Origin: Udaeobacter sp025935755
GTDB lineage: Bacteria > Verrucomicrobiota > Verrucomicrobiia > Chthoniobacterales > UBA10450
Assembly: GCA_036278715.1 (NCBI GenBank)
Contig: DASUKN010000069.1
Location: 1-64,000, forward strand
Reading direction: 5' to 3'
DNA length: 64,000 bases
In this document: positions 48,463-57,295 of the stretch, piece by piece
How the letters are laid out: each line of letters opens with the position of its first letter
How positions within the stretch are numbered: the stretch's first letter is position 1
Notes under the pieces: model-generated
Databases searched by the model: none
Seen by the model: only the letters and a program-made list of their open reading frames with translations
What the model was told of the DNA's origin: nothing
Made by a program: the position numbers and the translations under genes

Positions 48463-50800
48463 AGCAACCGGCGCGCGCGCTGATTCCTCACGCGACAAAT
48501 TGCCGCGCCGTAAGGAGTTGCCAGATCTGTCGCGATTTCTCACCGCAGAGCATCATCAAATTCATCTCGTCGGTGTTGCGGGAAGCGGTATGAGCGGTCT
48601 TGCCGCGCTTCTGATTGAGCTGGGACATTCGGTGAGCGGCTCGGACAAAGTGACGACGACAGAAACTGAGCGACTTCAACGGCTCGGTCTGCATTTCCAT
48701 GAGCAGCATCTGAGCGAGCTGGCCAATGCTGCAGAACTCGTTGTTTTTTCCTCAGCGATCAAGGATGACAATCCAATTCTCGTAACGGCGCGCAGTTGCG
48801 GGAAATTGCTGCTCCGCCGGGCGGAAGCTGTCGCTGCAATCATGCAGGCCAAGCGCGGCATCGTGATCGCTGGGATGCATGGGAAAACGACCACCTCTGC
48901 CATGACCGCACATGTGCTTCGTGAAGGCGGCCTGCATCCGTCACACTACGTGGGCGCCGAAATCCCAATTCTTGGAACGAACGCGTATTGGAGTCCGCGC
49001 GGCGAATATTTCGTTGCCGAAGGCGACGAGAGCGACGGCACTTTGCGCTGCTTCCATCCTGAGCACTCACTCATCCTGAACATCGAAGAAGAACACCTCG
49101 ATTTTTATCCAGATCTCGCCGCCATCGAAAAAGTCTTTGCGCAACTAATCGACCAAACGACCGGAAGCGTTCTCTACAACATTGATGATCCAAACACCGC
49201 GCGATTATGCGGAAAGCGCAACCACGCAATCTCCTATGGATTTTCAGAGCAGGCGGATTACCGGGGAGTTGACGTTCAGCTCCGCGACTTCGGTTCATCG
49301 TTTTTGGTTTTGCGCCGCGGCGAAAAGCTGGGGCAGGCCACGCTGAATGTTCCGGGAGAACACAACGTGCATAACGCGCTCGGAGTAATTGCGCTGGCTT
49401 CCGAGCTTTCTGTTCCGTTCGACAAGATCACGGCGTCGCTTCGGAAATTCGAACACGCCCGCCGTCGTTTCGAAATTAAATATGCGAGCGAAAGATTCCT
49501 GCTCGTCGACGATTACGCGCATCATCCGACGGAAATTCGCGCCACACTTCGCACAGCAAAATCGATCGGACGCCACCGGCTCGTCACAATGTTTCAGCCG
49601 CACCGTTTCTCACGAACGAAAGCGCTCTGCCATGAATTTGGCTGCGCCTTTGACGATGCCGACCGGGTGGTGATCACGGATGTGTATCCTGCCAGCGAGC
49701 CCCCGATCCCCGGGATCACCGGCCGCACCATTGTCGAGGAAATGCTGCGACACGGGCATCGCACCGTCAGTTATCAGGCCCGGTTGCAATCGGTCCACCG
49801 CGACGTCGGAAACCTGCTGGAGGCCGGCGACCTTGTTTTGAGCCTCGGTGCAGGCAATATCCACGAGCAATTGGAGATCCTCGCCGCCGATCTCGTGATC
49901 GCCGAAAAGCTAAAAACCATCGTCGGCGAAGAGGGCGAGATACGCCTTTACGAGCCGCTGTCGAACCACACCACACTGCGTGTTGGCGGCCCGGCGCAGT
50001 TTTGGGTCGAGCCGCGCACCGAACAGGCCTTCGCGGAGCTGATCCGTTTTTGCCGGAATGAACATCTGCCGCTTTTCGTTATCGGCCGTGGTTCGAATCT
50101 TCTCGTTCGAGACGGCGGCATCCGCGGCGTAGTCGTCCATCCGCACGGCGGCGATTTCGAGAAAATCGATGTCGCCGGATCCGAAATCACCGCAGGCGCG
50201 GGCGTGAAGTTGAGGCAGGTCGCTTACGCTGCGCGTGCTGCGAATCTCGGAGGATTCGAGTGGATGGAAGGGATTCCAGGCACCGTCGGCGGCGGATTGC
50301 GCATGAATGCCGGAGCGATGGGCGCGCAAACTTTTGAGAACGTAACGCGAATTCGTTATCTCGACGCCGAGGGAAATACGCACGTGAAGAATCGCGATGA
50401 ATTGGAAGTGTTCTATCGGCGTTTCCCTCTGCTCGAAAAAAACTTCGCGATCTCCGCGACATTCAGGGGAGAGCCAGCCGAGCGGGCGGACATCGATGCA
50501 CGTTTACGCGAGTCGCAGGAGAAACGACGCACCACACAACCGGCTGCAAAGAGCGCAGGCTGCATTTTCAAAAATCCCGTCACCATTCCGGCCGGCAAAT
50601 TGGTGGATGAACTGGGGTTGAAAAATTCGCACATCGGAAATGCGCGAGTCTCGCGCGTACACGGGAACTTCATCGTAAACGATGGCGGGGCAACGGCGGG
50701 GGAGGTGCTTGAATTGATCGATCACATCAAGAGCGTGGCGCGAGATAAGCGCGGCATCGAATTGGAAACCGAAGTGGAAATCGTGGGAGAACCGGAATGA
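48446..50800 (+). CDS. murC/murB: MurC-MurB fusion: UDP-MurNAc:L-alanine ligase and UDP-GlcNAc-enolpyruvate reductase
   Basis: 784 residues. MurC (about 35-480): LVGVAGSGMSGLAALLIELG, ATP loop GMHGKTTTSAMTAHVL (residues 144-159), NIEEEHLDFYPDL, DDYAHHPTEIRATL. MurB (about 490-784): TTLRVGGPAQFWVEPRTEQA, GRGSNLLVRDGGIRGVVV, MEGIPGTVGGGLRMNAGAMG, and the short type II C-terminal domain. The proton-donor serine of MurB is Cys706 (SAGCIFKNP), a substitution known in some MurB enzymes. Fusing the reductase to the next enzyme may channel UDP-MurNAc. Start chosen at MKHTSEA after the murG overlap. Confidence 0.95.
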   Translation: MKHTSEATGARADSSRDKLPRRKELPDLSRFLTAEHHQIHLVGVAGSGMSGLAALLIELGHSVSGSDKVTTTETERLQRLGLHFHEQHLSELANAAELVVFSSAIKDDNPILVTARSCGKLLLRRAEAVAAIMQAKRGIVIAGMHGKTTTSAMTAHVLREGGLHPSHYVGAEIPILGTNAYWSPRGEYFVAEGDESDGTLRCFHPEHSLILNIEEEHLDFYPDLAAIEKVFAQLIDQTTGSVLYNIDDPNTARLCGKRNHAISYGFSEQADYRGVDVQLRDFGSSFLVLRRGEKLGQATLNVPGEHNVHNALGVIALASELSVPFDKITASLRKFEHARRRFEIKYASERFLLVDDYAHHPTEIRATLRTAKSIGRHRLVTMFQPHRFSRTKALCHEFGCAFDDADRVVITDVYPASEPPIPGITGRTIVEEMLRHGHRTVSYQARLQSVHRDVGNLLEAGDLVLSLGAGNIHEQLEILAADLVIAEKLKTIVGEEGEIRLYEPLSNHTTLRVGGPAQFWVEPRTEQAFAELIRFCRNEHLPLFVIGRGSNLLVRDGGIRGVVVHPHGGDFEKIDVAGSEITAGAGVKLRQVAYAARAANLGGFEWMEGIPGTVGGGLRMNAGAMGAQTFENVTRIRYLDAEGNTHVKNRDELEVFYRRFPLLEKNFAISATFRGEPAERADIDARLRESQEKRRTTQPAAKSAGCIFKNPVTIPAGKLVDELGLKNSHIGNARVSRVHGNFIVNDGGATAGEVLELIDHIKSVARDKRGIELETEVEIVGEPE

Positions 50801-50810
50801 AGCCCTTTGG

Positions 50811-50919
50811 CCGTCGTTTTGAGCGGAGCGGAACAAGGTGGAGCAGAGTCGAAAAATCCCGTGAAGCTGAGCTCAAAGGCATTCCACGCGATCCCTCGAA
50901 CTCGCCCGGGATGACGGGA
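50811..50919. repeat. Family B repeat between murC/B and ddl
   Basis: Left GTCGTTTTGAGCGGAGCGGA, centre AGCAGAGTCGAAAAATCCCG, right GCGATCCCTCGAACTCGCC with GGGATGACG. It accounts for the 127-bp gap in an otherwise tightly packed cluster. Confidence 0.7.
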
Positions 50920-50927
50920 GGGAGCTT

Positions 50928-51884
50928 ATGACAGATCTACCAAGGAAAATTGCCGTGCTAATGGGAGGACCGGGATCGGAGCGAGAGGTTTCGCTTGCGA
51001 CCGCGCGAGGTGTAGCGAAAGCACTCAGGTCGTTAGGCTCCGAAGTCGTGGAAATCGACGTGCGCGACGAAAATTTCCGATTGCCGGACGATATCGATCT
51101 CGCCTTTATCACAATTCACGGCACTTTCGGCGAAGATGGCCAGATCCAGAAAATTTTGGAAGAACGCGGGATCGCATATACCGGCGATAACGCGAGTGCG
51201 AGCGAGATTGCCTGGGATAAAATTCGCACCAAGGAAAAATTCCAGGAACACGGAGTAGCGACGCCGGCTTGGGAAGTGATTCACGCCGGGCAAAAACCGA
51301 CCATTCCAGTGCCGCTCGTAGTCAAACCCGCCAGAGAAGGTTCGACAGTCGGCATCGTAATCGTCAAGACCCGGGAACAACTGGAGCCCGCTATTGCCGA
51401 AGCATCAAAATACGATCGCGAATTGTTGATAGAAAAATTTGTATCCGGTCGGGAATTAACGATAGGTATCCTCGGTGACCAGGCTTTGCCCATTATTGAA
51501 ATAATTCCCAAGGGCGGCTTTTACGATTTCAATAACAAGTACCCGTTTCTCAATCCGCAGGCGGGCGGCGGTGCAAAGCATGTCTGCCCGGCGAACATCG
51601 ACGCGGAAAAAACAAACGAAGTCCAGCAACTCGCCCTTCGCGCGTTTCGGGCAGCCGGTCTGCAGGTTTATGGGCGCGTAGACGTCATTCTGCCTGACAA
51701 CGAACCGGCGACCGTTTTGGAGGTTAACACCATCCCCGGCATGACCGAAGCCAGCCTCTTACCCGAGGCGGCATCAGCAGCGGGTATCAGTTACACCGAT
51801 CTGTGTGCGCGGATTATTGCGCTTTCACAAGCTCGCCAAAACTCCGACGGCCAGGGGCGCTCCCGAACGAAAGGTAACGGATGA
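50928..51884 (+). CDS. ddl: D-alanine:D-alanine ligase
   Basis: 318 residues of the ATP-grasp fold: KIAVLMGGPGSEREVSLATA, DLAFITIHGTFGEDGQIQKI, GIAYTGDNASASEIAWDKIR, VVKPAREGSTVGIVIVKTRE, YGRVDVILPDNEPATVLEVN and TIPGMTEASLLPEAASAAGI. It makes the dipeptide used by MurF. It overlaps ftsQ by 4 bp. Confidence 0.96.
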   Translation: MTDLPRKIAVLMGGPGSEREVSLATARGVAKALRSLGSEVVEIDVRDENFRLPDDIDLAFITIHGTFGEDGQIQKILEERGIAYTGDNASASEIAWDKIRTKEKFQEHGVATPAWEVIHAGQKPTIPVPLVVKPAREGSTVGIVIVKTREQLEPAIAEASKYDRELLIEKFVSGRELTIGILGDQALPIIEIIPKGGFYDFNNKYPFLNPQAGGGAKHVCPANIDAEKTNEVQQLALRAFRAAGLQVYGRVDVILPDNEPATVLEVNTIPGMTEASLLPEAASAAGISYTDLCARIIALSQARQNSDGQGRSRTKGNG

Positions 51885-52975
51885 GTTTTCGCCAAAGAAC
51901 TCCCGGGACGCGCAATCGGCGACTGTCCAATGTGCGGCAGCGCCGGCAGCAACACCTCCTCGACGTAAAAGTGCGTTCACGCAGGGCGACGCAACACCGC
52001 ATTCGGAACGCGATGGGAGTGTTTTGGAAAATGGCGCTGTTCGTAATCTTATGCGCCGGCGGCGTCATCGGCATGCGAGAAGCCGCAAAACGCCTTTTCT
52101 TCCAAAACCCGGAGTACCAAATCAAGGCGATTGAATTGCAGACCGACGGTACTCTCCAGCGTGAACAGGTGTTAAAAGCAGCCGATCTGCACGAGGGCTC
52201 AAACATCTTCAGCATTAATCTGGCGAAGGTTCGCGACCGCATACAGCAACTCCCCCAGGCCGACGAAGTTGAGATCGTGCGAAAATTACCCAGCGAAATC
52301 GACATTCGCGTAGTGGAACGCAAACCAGTCGCCTGGATCACCAGCGAAACCGAAATCACTGATCCATTTGCTTCGGATGGCGCGTTTTTAGTCGGCGCAC
52401 GCGGGGTTTTGATGAAGCAAAAAAAATTGCTCCCCGAATATCTCGGACTGCCCCTGATTCTGGGATGCTCGGGCGAATCTCTCGAAGCGGGAAAGACTCT
52501 CGAATCAGTCGAAGCAAAGATGGCGCTCGAGTTACTGCGTCTTACCGAGAGCAACTTTTTGCAAACCCGATTTCAGATTCGGGAAATTGATATTTCGAAG
52601 AGTTATTGCCTGCTGGTCACCGACAAAAATCGCAGTCGCGTCATGTTTGGTTTGAATGATCTCGAAGAGCAACTGCGGCGGCTGCAGGTGTTCCTTGATT
52701 ACTGCGATAATACGAAACAGGAGCTGGCAACTTTGAACCTCGTCGCACAACGCAACATACCCGTGACCTTCACCAGTCCGGCGACCGATGTGATCAACGA
52801 TACGCTGTCGCCCGCTGTCGAGCCGCGGATCATGAAAGCCATCCCGGTGCACGCGCCGGAAAACCGCAATCACCAGGATTCCAGTATAAAACCAAATGGA
52901 GCTTCAGTGCCGAAATCGCGTGCTGCCGCCCTGTCCAACAAAGCAATTCGTAACCAACAAAAGAAGGCCGAGTAA
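51881..52975 (+). CDS. ftsQ: Cell division protein FtsQ
   Basis: 364 residues: a long basic cytoplasmic N-terminus (~45 residues), one membrane segment (FWKMALFVILCAGGVIGM), a POTRA domain (YQIKAIELQTDGTLQREQVL to ADEVEIVRKLPSEIDIRVVE), and a beta domain. A Pro/Ser/Lys-rich tail extends past the usual end. Low conservation is normal for FtsQ; topology, POTRA pattern and place between ddl and ftsA support the call. FtsQ links FtsL/B to the early divisome. Confidence 0.9.
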   Translation: MSFRQRTPGTRNRRLSNVRQRRQQHLLDVKVRSRRATQHRIRNAMGVFWKMALFVILCAGGVIGMREAAKRLFFQNPEYQIKAIELQTDGTLQREQVLKAADLHEGSNIFSINLAKVRDRIQQLPQADEVEIVRKLPSEIDIRVVERKPVAWITSETEITDPFASDGAFLVGARGVLMKQKKLLPEYLGLPLILGCSGESLEAGKTLESVEAKMALELLRLTESNFLQTRFQIREIDISKSYCLLVTDKNRSRVMFGLNDLEEQLRRLQVFLDYCDNTKQELATLNLVAQRNIPVTFTSPATDVINDTLSPAVEPRIMKAIPVHAPENRNHQDSSIKPNGASVPKSRAAALSNKAIRNQQKKAE

Positions 52976-52978
52976 AAA

Positions 52979-54187
52979 ATGGCGAACAACAATTTGATGG
53001 TCGGTCTCGAAATTGGGACCTCAAAGATCTGTGTGGTAGTGGGCGAGAGCCGGCCCGATGGCACGCTCAAAATTTTGGGCGTAGGTCAGGCGCCATCGCG
53101 CGGCGTGCGCAAGGGCGAGATTGTGGATTTCGAAACAGCGATGAAATGCGTGCACGAGGCAGTCGTCGATGCCGAACAAAAAAGCGACGTGATGATTAAG
53201 AGCGTTTACGTCGCCATCGCCGGCTCACATTTGCAAAGCTTTAATAACCGCGGCTGCGTCATGCTCCCGGAGGACCGCGATGAGATTGATGAACAGGATG
53301 TGGAAGACGTAAAAATCAATGCCCGCGAGGTGAGCATCCCTGCGCAGAACGCGTTCCTGCATTCTGTGATTCAACATTATCAGGTCGATGGACAACAGGG
53401 CGTGTTGAATCCCGTCGGAATGCTCGGCGAAAAATTGGAAGCCGATTTTCACATCATCCACGGAGTGCGCACACGGATTCAAAACACGATTCGTTGCGTG
53501 AAAGAACTGCCACTGGATGTGGAGGACGTGGTTTTTAGCGGCCTCGCTTCCGCCCAAGTCGTGCTCACCCAGCACGAGAAGGATCTCGGTGCGCTGGTAA
53601 TCGACATGGGCGGAGGCACCACTGATTACGTGTTGTACTCTGAAGGCGCCGTGCGACAGAGCGGTTGTCTGGCCGTGGGCGGCGACCACATCACGAACGA
53701 TATCTCCATGGGTCTGCGCATCCCAATGGCGCGCGCTGAGAAATTAAAAACCGAAGAGGGCAGCTGCGTTCTCGGGAATTGTCTGCCGGGCGAAATGATT
53801 CTACTCAAGGACGATTCCGGTTTCGCGGGGAAAGAGATTGAGCGAGAAACGCTGAATACCATCATTCATTTGCGGCTGCGCGAAGCATTCGAATTACTCA
53901 AACGGAGGCTCGACGAAGAACCGTATCTCGGCTATCTGGGCGCGGGTATTTTCATCACTGGCGGCTGCAGTCTGTTAAACGGAATCGATCATCTCGCTGC
54001 AGATATTTTCGAAATACCAGCCAATCTGACGCATGCGCAGGCCGCATGGGGTGTGACGGCCGCCGTGGAAAATCCCCAGTTCTCCACCGCGATTGGCCTG
54101 GTGAAATTCGCGCAAGTGATGCATACCGACCGGCCGTCGCGAGGCTTTAGCCGGATCTTTCGGGGTTTTTTCAGCGGAAAAAGATGA
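52979..54187 (+). CDS. ftsA: Cell division protein FtsA
   Basis: 402 residues, actin-like ATPase: LMVGLEIGTSKICVVVGESR (phosphate 1), DLGALVIDMGGGTTDYVLYS (phosphate 2), and FITGGCSLLNGIDHLAADIF (adenosine motif). The C-terminal end (SRGFSRIFRGFFSGKR) is the amphipathic membrane-targeting helix. FtsA tethers FtsZ filaments to the membrane. The 1C-like SHS2 insertion spans IKSVYVAIAGSHLQSFNNRG. It is followed by a 133-bp gap before ftsZ that includes a half family B repeat. Confidence 0.95.
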   Translation: MANNNLMVGLEIGTSKICVVVGESRPDGTLKILGVGQAPSRGVRKGEIVDFETAMKCVHEAVVDAEQKSDVMIKSVYVAIAGSHLQSFNNRGCVMLPEDRDEIDEQDVEDVKINAREVSIPAQNAFLHSVIQHYQVDGQQGVLNPVGMLGEKLEADFHIIHGVRTRIQNTIRCVKELPLDVEDVVFSGLASAQVVLTQHEKDLGALVIDMGGGTTDYVLYSEGAVRQSGCLAVGGDHITNDISMGLRIPMARAEKLKTEEGSCVLGNCLPGEMILLKDDSGFAGKEIERETLNTIIHLRLREAFELLKRRLDEEPYLGYLGAGIFITGGCSLLNGIDHLAADIFEIPANLTHAQAAWGVTAAVENPQFSTAIGLVKFAQVMHTDRPSRGFSRIFRGFFSGKR

Positions 54188-54227
54188 ACAGGAAGGAGCA
54201 AGCTAAACCATTTAAACACGCCTGCTG

Positions 54228-54255
54228 TCATCTTGAGCGAAGCGAAGGCAGGCGT
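54228..54255. repeat. Half family B repeat between ftsA and ftsZ
   Basis: TGTCATCTTGAGCGAAGCGA is one end of family B without its partner. The rest of the gap (54256-54320) has no recognisable feature apart from a plausible ribosome-binding region before ftsZ. Confidence 0.5.
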
Positions 54256-54320
54256 GTGCAAAGTGGTGTGAAGGTCACGGCTTGTATTGATGCAGGAAAT
54301 TGAAAGTTGGTGCTTAAATC

Positions 54321-55748
54321 ATGATTCAGTTAAACAAAAACTACAGTCTGCCGGAACGTCTGGCGGAATTTATTCCAATTAAAATCGTCAGCGTGGGAGG
54401 AGCAGGATTAAACGCGCTCGACCGCATTGTGCTTGATGGATTGGAGAGAGCCGATGTGGTCGCCATCAACACCGATGTGCATTCACTGACGAGTTCAGTT
54501 GCAACGCGCAAGGTGCAGCTCGGCCGCAGCGTGTCGCGCGGCCTGGGTGCAGGAGGCGATCCCGATGTCGGCTATCAAGCAGCCCTCGAATCAGCCGATG
54601 AAATTCGCGAAGCGTTAACCGATGCGCGCATGATTTTTGTTTGTGCAGGACTCGGTGGAGGCACCGGCTCAGGCGCCGCTCCGTACATCGCAGAGGCTGC
54701 CCGTGAGGCCGGTGCGTTGGTCATCGCCTTTGTGACTCTGCCTTTCGCGTTTGAAGGCAAACGACGCAATCTGCAGGCGCGCGAGGCGCTGGCGCGGCTC
54801 AGTGAATTTGCCCACGCGGTGGTTTGTTTTGAGAACGATCGAATGGGCGATCTGACTGCGCCGCAGGCAGGAATTCATCAAGCCTTCGCAATGGCTGACA
54901 TGACCATCAGCCAGAGCGTGCGATCGATCGTTAACCTGATCCAGCGGCCGGGACTGATTCGCATCGGTTTTGATGATTTGCTATCGGCTTTGCGCACGCG
55001 CAATAGCCGTTGCCTCTTTGCTTACGGCGAATCCGATTCGGACAATCGCGCGCATGACGCCCTGACGCACGCGCTCAAAAACCCTTTGATGGATCGCGGA
55101 CGAATGTTAGCCGATGCAAGAAACGTGCTCGTGCAGGTAGCTGGCGGGCCAGCCATGACACTCTCTGAGGTGGAGATCCTGATGCAGGAACTGGGGCGTC
55201 ACGTTAGCGAACAGACACACATTCTGTTCGGCGCGGCTGTGGACGCCCGACTCGGCGATCGCTTGAGTGTGACCATCATCAGTTCGCTCGCGGCAGAAGA
55301 CGAACTTCTGCCGGAAACGCCTACCGCGCCGGCCAGCGCGTCCGCGGTGGCCCCTGTTCAAGAGCGATACCAAGCCGCAGCACAGGAGCCTCAGGTTCAA
55401 ACTGAAGAACCAACGGTGGAAGTTCAACATTTCGAAGAAACGATTCCGTTCGAAGAACCCGTCGCAGCTGAGGCGGAACCAGTCGCAGCGCCCATCACCG
55501 CTGAACCGCCAACAATACCCAGCCGCAATGGCGAGCCTGAGCCTGCGATCGACATGCCGCACGAGAAACAAAGCCCGTGGAAGGAAGAGAAGGCGCACGC
55601 CGAAAAATCAGCGACGCCGGCCAAGCAGGAAGTCCTGCAATTTGAGCCTGTCACACGCGGTCGTTTCGAAAAAAGCGAACCGACAATTGTCGAAGGCGAA
55701 GATCTCGACGTGCCGACGTACCTTCGGAAAAACATCAAAGTCAAGTGA
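54321..55748 (+). CDS. ftsZ: Cell division GTPase FtsZ with divergent T7 loop
   Basis: 475 residues. The tubulin signature LGGGTGSGAAPYIAEAAREA is intact near residue 112, and the GTP-binding opening is IVSVGGAGLNALDRIV (usual GVGGAG-NAV). The T7 loop, normally NVDFADV, is RIGFDDL here (Arg214-Ile-Gly-Phe-Asp-Asp219): the catalytic Asp equivalent to E. coli D212 is kept, but the residues equal to N207 and D209 are Arg and Gly. A ~125-residue Glu/Pro/Ala-rich linker leads to the C-terminal peptide DLDVPTYLRKNIKVK, close to the usual FtsA-binding DIPAFLR. It is the last gene of the dcw cluster. Confidence 0.93.
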   Translation: MIQLNKNYSLPERLAEFIPIKIVSVGGAGLNALDRIVLDGLERADVVAINTDVHSLTSSVATRKVQLGRSVSRGLGAGGDPDVGYQAALESADEIREALTDARMIFVCAGLGGGTGSGAAPYIAEAAREAGALVIAFVTLPFAFEGKRRNLQAREALARLSEFAHAVVCFENDRMGDLTAPQAGIHQAFAMADMTISQSVRSIVNLIQRPGLIRIGFDDLLSALRTRNSRCLFAYGESDSDNRAHDALTHALKNPLMDRGRMLADARNVLVQVAGGPAMTLSEVEILMQELGRHVSEQTHILFGAAVDARLGDRLSVTIISSLAAEDELLPETPTAPASASAVAPVQERYQAAAQEPQVQTEEPTVEVQHFEETIPFEEPVAAEAEPVAAPITAEPPTIPSRNGEPEPAIDMPHEKQSPWKEEKAHAEKSATPAKQEVLQFEPVTRGRFEKSEPTIVEGEDLDVPTYLRKNIKVK

Positions 55749-55762
55749 CATCGCTTCGCGGG

Positions 55763-55858
55763 ACATCATCCTGAGCGTAGCGAAGCGGAGTCGAGGGATC
55801 CCGTGGACTTACGGAAAGTTTCCGCTAGGGGATTCCTCGACTTCGCTCGAAATGACTG
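55763..55858. repeat. Family B repeat between ftsZ and the M20 genes
   Basis: CATCATCCTGAGCGTAGCGA, centre GTCGAGGGATCCCGTGGAC, and right end GGGGATTCCTCGACTTCGCT with CGAAATGACTG. It could also serve as the terminator region between the convergent ftsZ and amidohydrolase genes. Confidence 0.78.
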
Positions 55859-55861
55859 AAT

Positions 55862-57217
55862 TCATGACTTCTTCATCAGATCCAGCACGGCCGTCGTCAT
55901 TCCGATAATCGCTGTTCGAATCGTCGGCTCAGGGACGGGTGCGAATTTGCTCGAATGCAACGTCGGCAATTCCTTCCCCGTCTGTTTAGACTCTGCAATC
56001 TTCGCTGGATCAACTGCTCCAAAATGAGCATAAACCGCGGGAATCGAATGATCCGGCAGACTGTATTCAGAGAAATCGTCGCCGCCCATCGTCGGGTCTA
56101 CCATCTCGACATTGTTGTCGCCCAGTGCCTTTTTCCAAACAGCGACGAGCCGCTTCGTGAGGTCGGGATTATTGTAAGCCGCGACCGCAACCACATCCCT
56201 GGGCACGTTGACAATCGGAGCTAGCTCGGCCGGTATTCCAGCAGCAGCTGCACAGCCTTTGGCAATCCGGGCGATATCTGCAAGCACGCGCTCGCGTACC
56301 TGAGGCTTATATGTGCGCACCGTGAGCTGCATCTTTACCTCATCCGGAATGATGTTGTGCTTGGTACCTCCGTGAATTGATCCCACCGTCACAACCACCG
56401 GATCGAGCGGATTATTTTCACGGCTTACGATGGTCTGCCATGCGTTAATGATTTGTGCTGCAAGGACGATCGGATCCTTGAGCTTGTGCGGGTAAGCACC
56501 GTGTCCGCCGACGCCCCGGACAGTGACATCAACGGAATCGACGTTCGCGGAAGTATATCCTTCCGTTACGCCGATGTGGCCGGCCGCAATGTCGGCTTTG
56601 TCGTGAAAACAAAGCGCAAAATTTGGTTTCCCGAATCGGTCGTAAAGTCCGTCTTTTAGTAACGCACGCGCGCCAGTACCAATCTCCTCTGCGGGTTGCG
56701 CCACGAACAGAATGGTCCCGTGCCACTGATCCTTTAACTTCCCAAGAACGCGCGCAGTGCCGATAAAGGCCGCCATATGCGTGTCATGGCCGCAGGCGTG
56801 CATGACAGCGACTTCCTTACCGTCGTCATTTTTTGCGACAACATTGCTGGCATACGGCAGGCCGGTCTCTTCTTTAACAGGCAACGCATCCATGTCCGTG
56901 CGCACAAGCACAGTTGGCCCGTCGCCATTCTTCATCACTCCAACCACCCCGTAGGCGGTGTGCTTCGAGTTTTCATATTTCCCAAGGTGCTCGGTCACCT
57001 GGCAGCCAGTGGCGCGTAATTCTTTGGCCACCAGCGCTGCCGTTCTTTCCTCGTATCCCGATAATTCCGGGTGAGTGTGGAGGTCTTTGTAGATCCCAAG
57101 CAACGATTGTAGTTCTGCGTCAGCGAGCGATTGCGACGTTTGCTGCGCGATTCCAAGCGCCGGCGCGAGAATGAAAATCAATACGATCGAAAACCACAAT
57201 GCTTTCATTTTCTTCAT
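55862..57217 (-). CDS. M20 family amidohydrolase, exported (copy 1)
   Basis: 451 residues with a signal peptide (LWFSIVLIFILAPALGIAQQ). The metal site is visible: HTHPELSGYEERTA, HACGHDTHMAAFIGTARVLG, AQPAEEIGTGARALLKDGL (catalytic Glu), and a late His region (DDFSEYSLPDHSIPAVYAHF). The dimerisation domain has GVGGHGAYPHKLKDPIVLAA. Relatives are IAA-amino acid hydrolases, aminoacylases and N-acyl-amino acid deacylases; the actual substrate cannot be given. It is a tandem paralogue of the next gene with the same C-terminal pattern (RTAIIGMTTAVLDLMKK). Confidence 0.9.
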   Translation of the reverse strand: MKKMKALWFSIVLIFILAPALGIAQQTSQSLADAELQSLLGIYKDLHTHPELSGYEERTAALVAKELRATGCQVTEHLGKYENSKHTAYGVVGVMKNGDGPTVLVRTDMDALPVKEETGLPYASNVVAKNDDGKEVAVMHACGHDTHMAAFIGTARVLGKLKDQWHGTILFVAQPAEEIGTGARALLKDGLYDRFGKPNFALCFHDKADIAAGHIGVTEGYTSANVDSVDVTVRGVGGHGAYPHKLKDPIVLAAQIINAWQTIVSRENNPLDPVVVTVGSIHGGTKHNIIPDEVKMQLTVRTYKPQVRERVLADIARIAKGCAAAAGIPAELAPIVNVPRDVVAVAAYNNPDLTKRLVAVWKKALGDNNVEMVDPTMGGDDFSEYSLPDHSIPAVYAHFGAVDPAKIAESKQTGKELPTLHSSKFAPVPEPTIRTAIIGMTTAVLDLMKKS

Positions 57218-57295
57218 TAAACGAGGCGAAGCATCCCTGAATTTATGCTCCGCGCAATACGGTTGAGCTTATCGATTTCCTCGCAATGATTGCGA

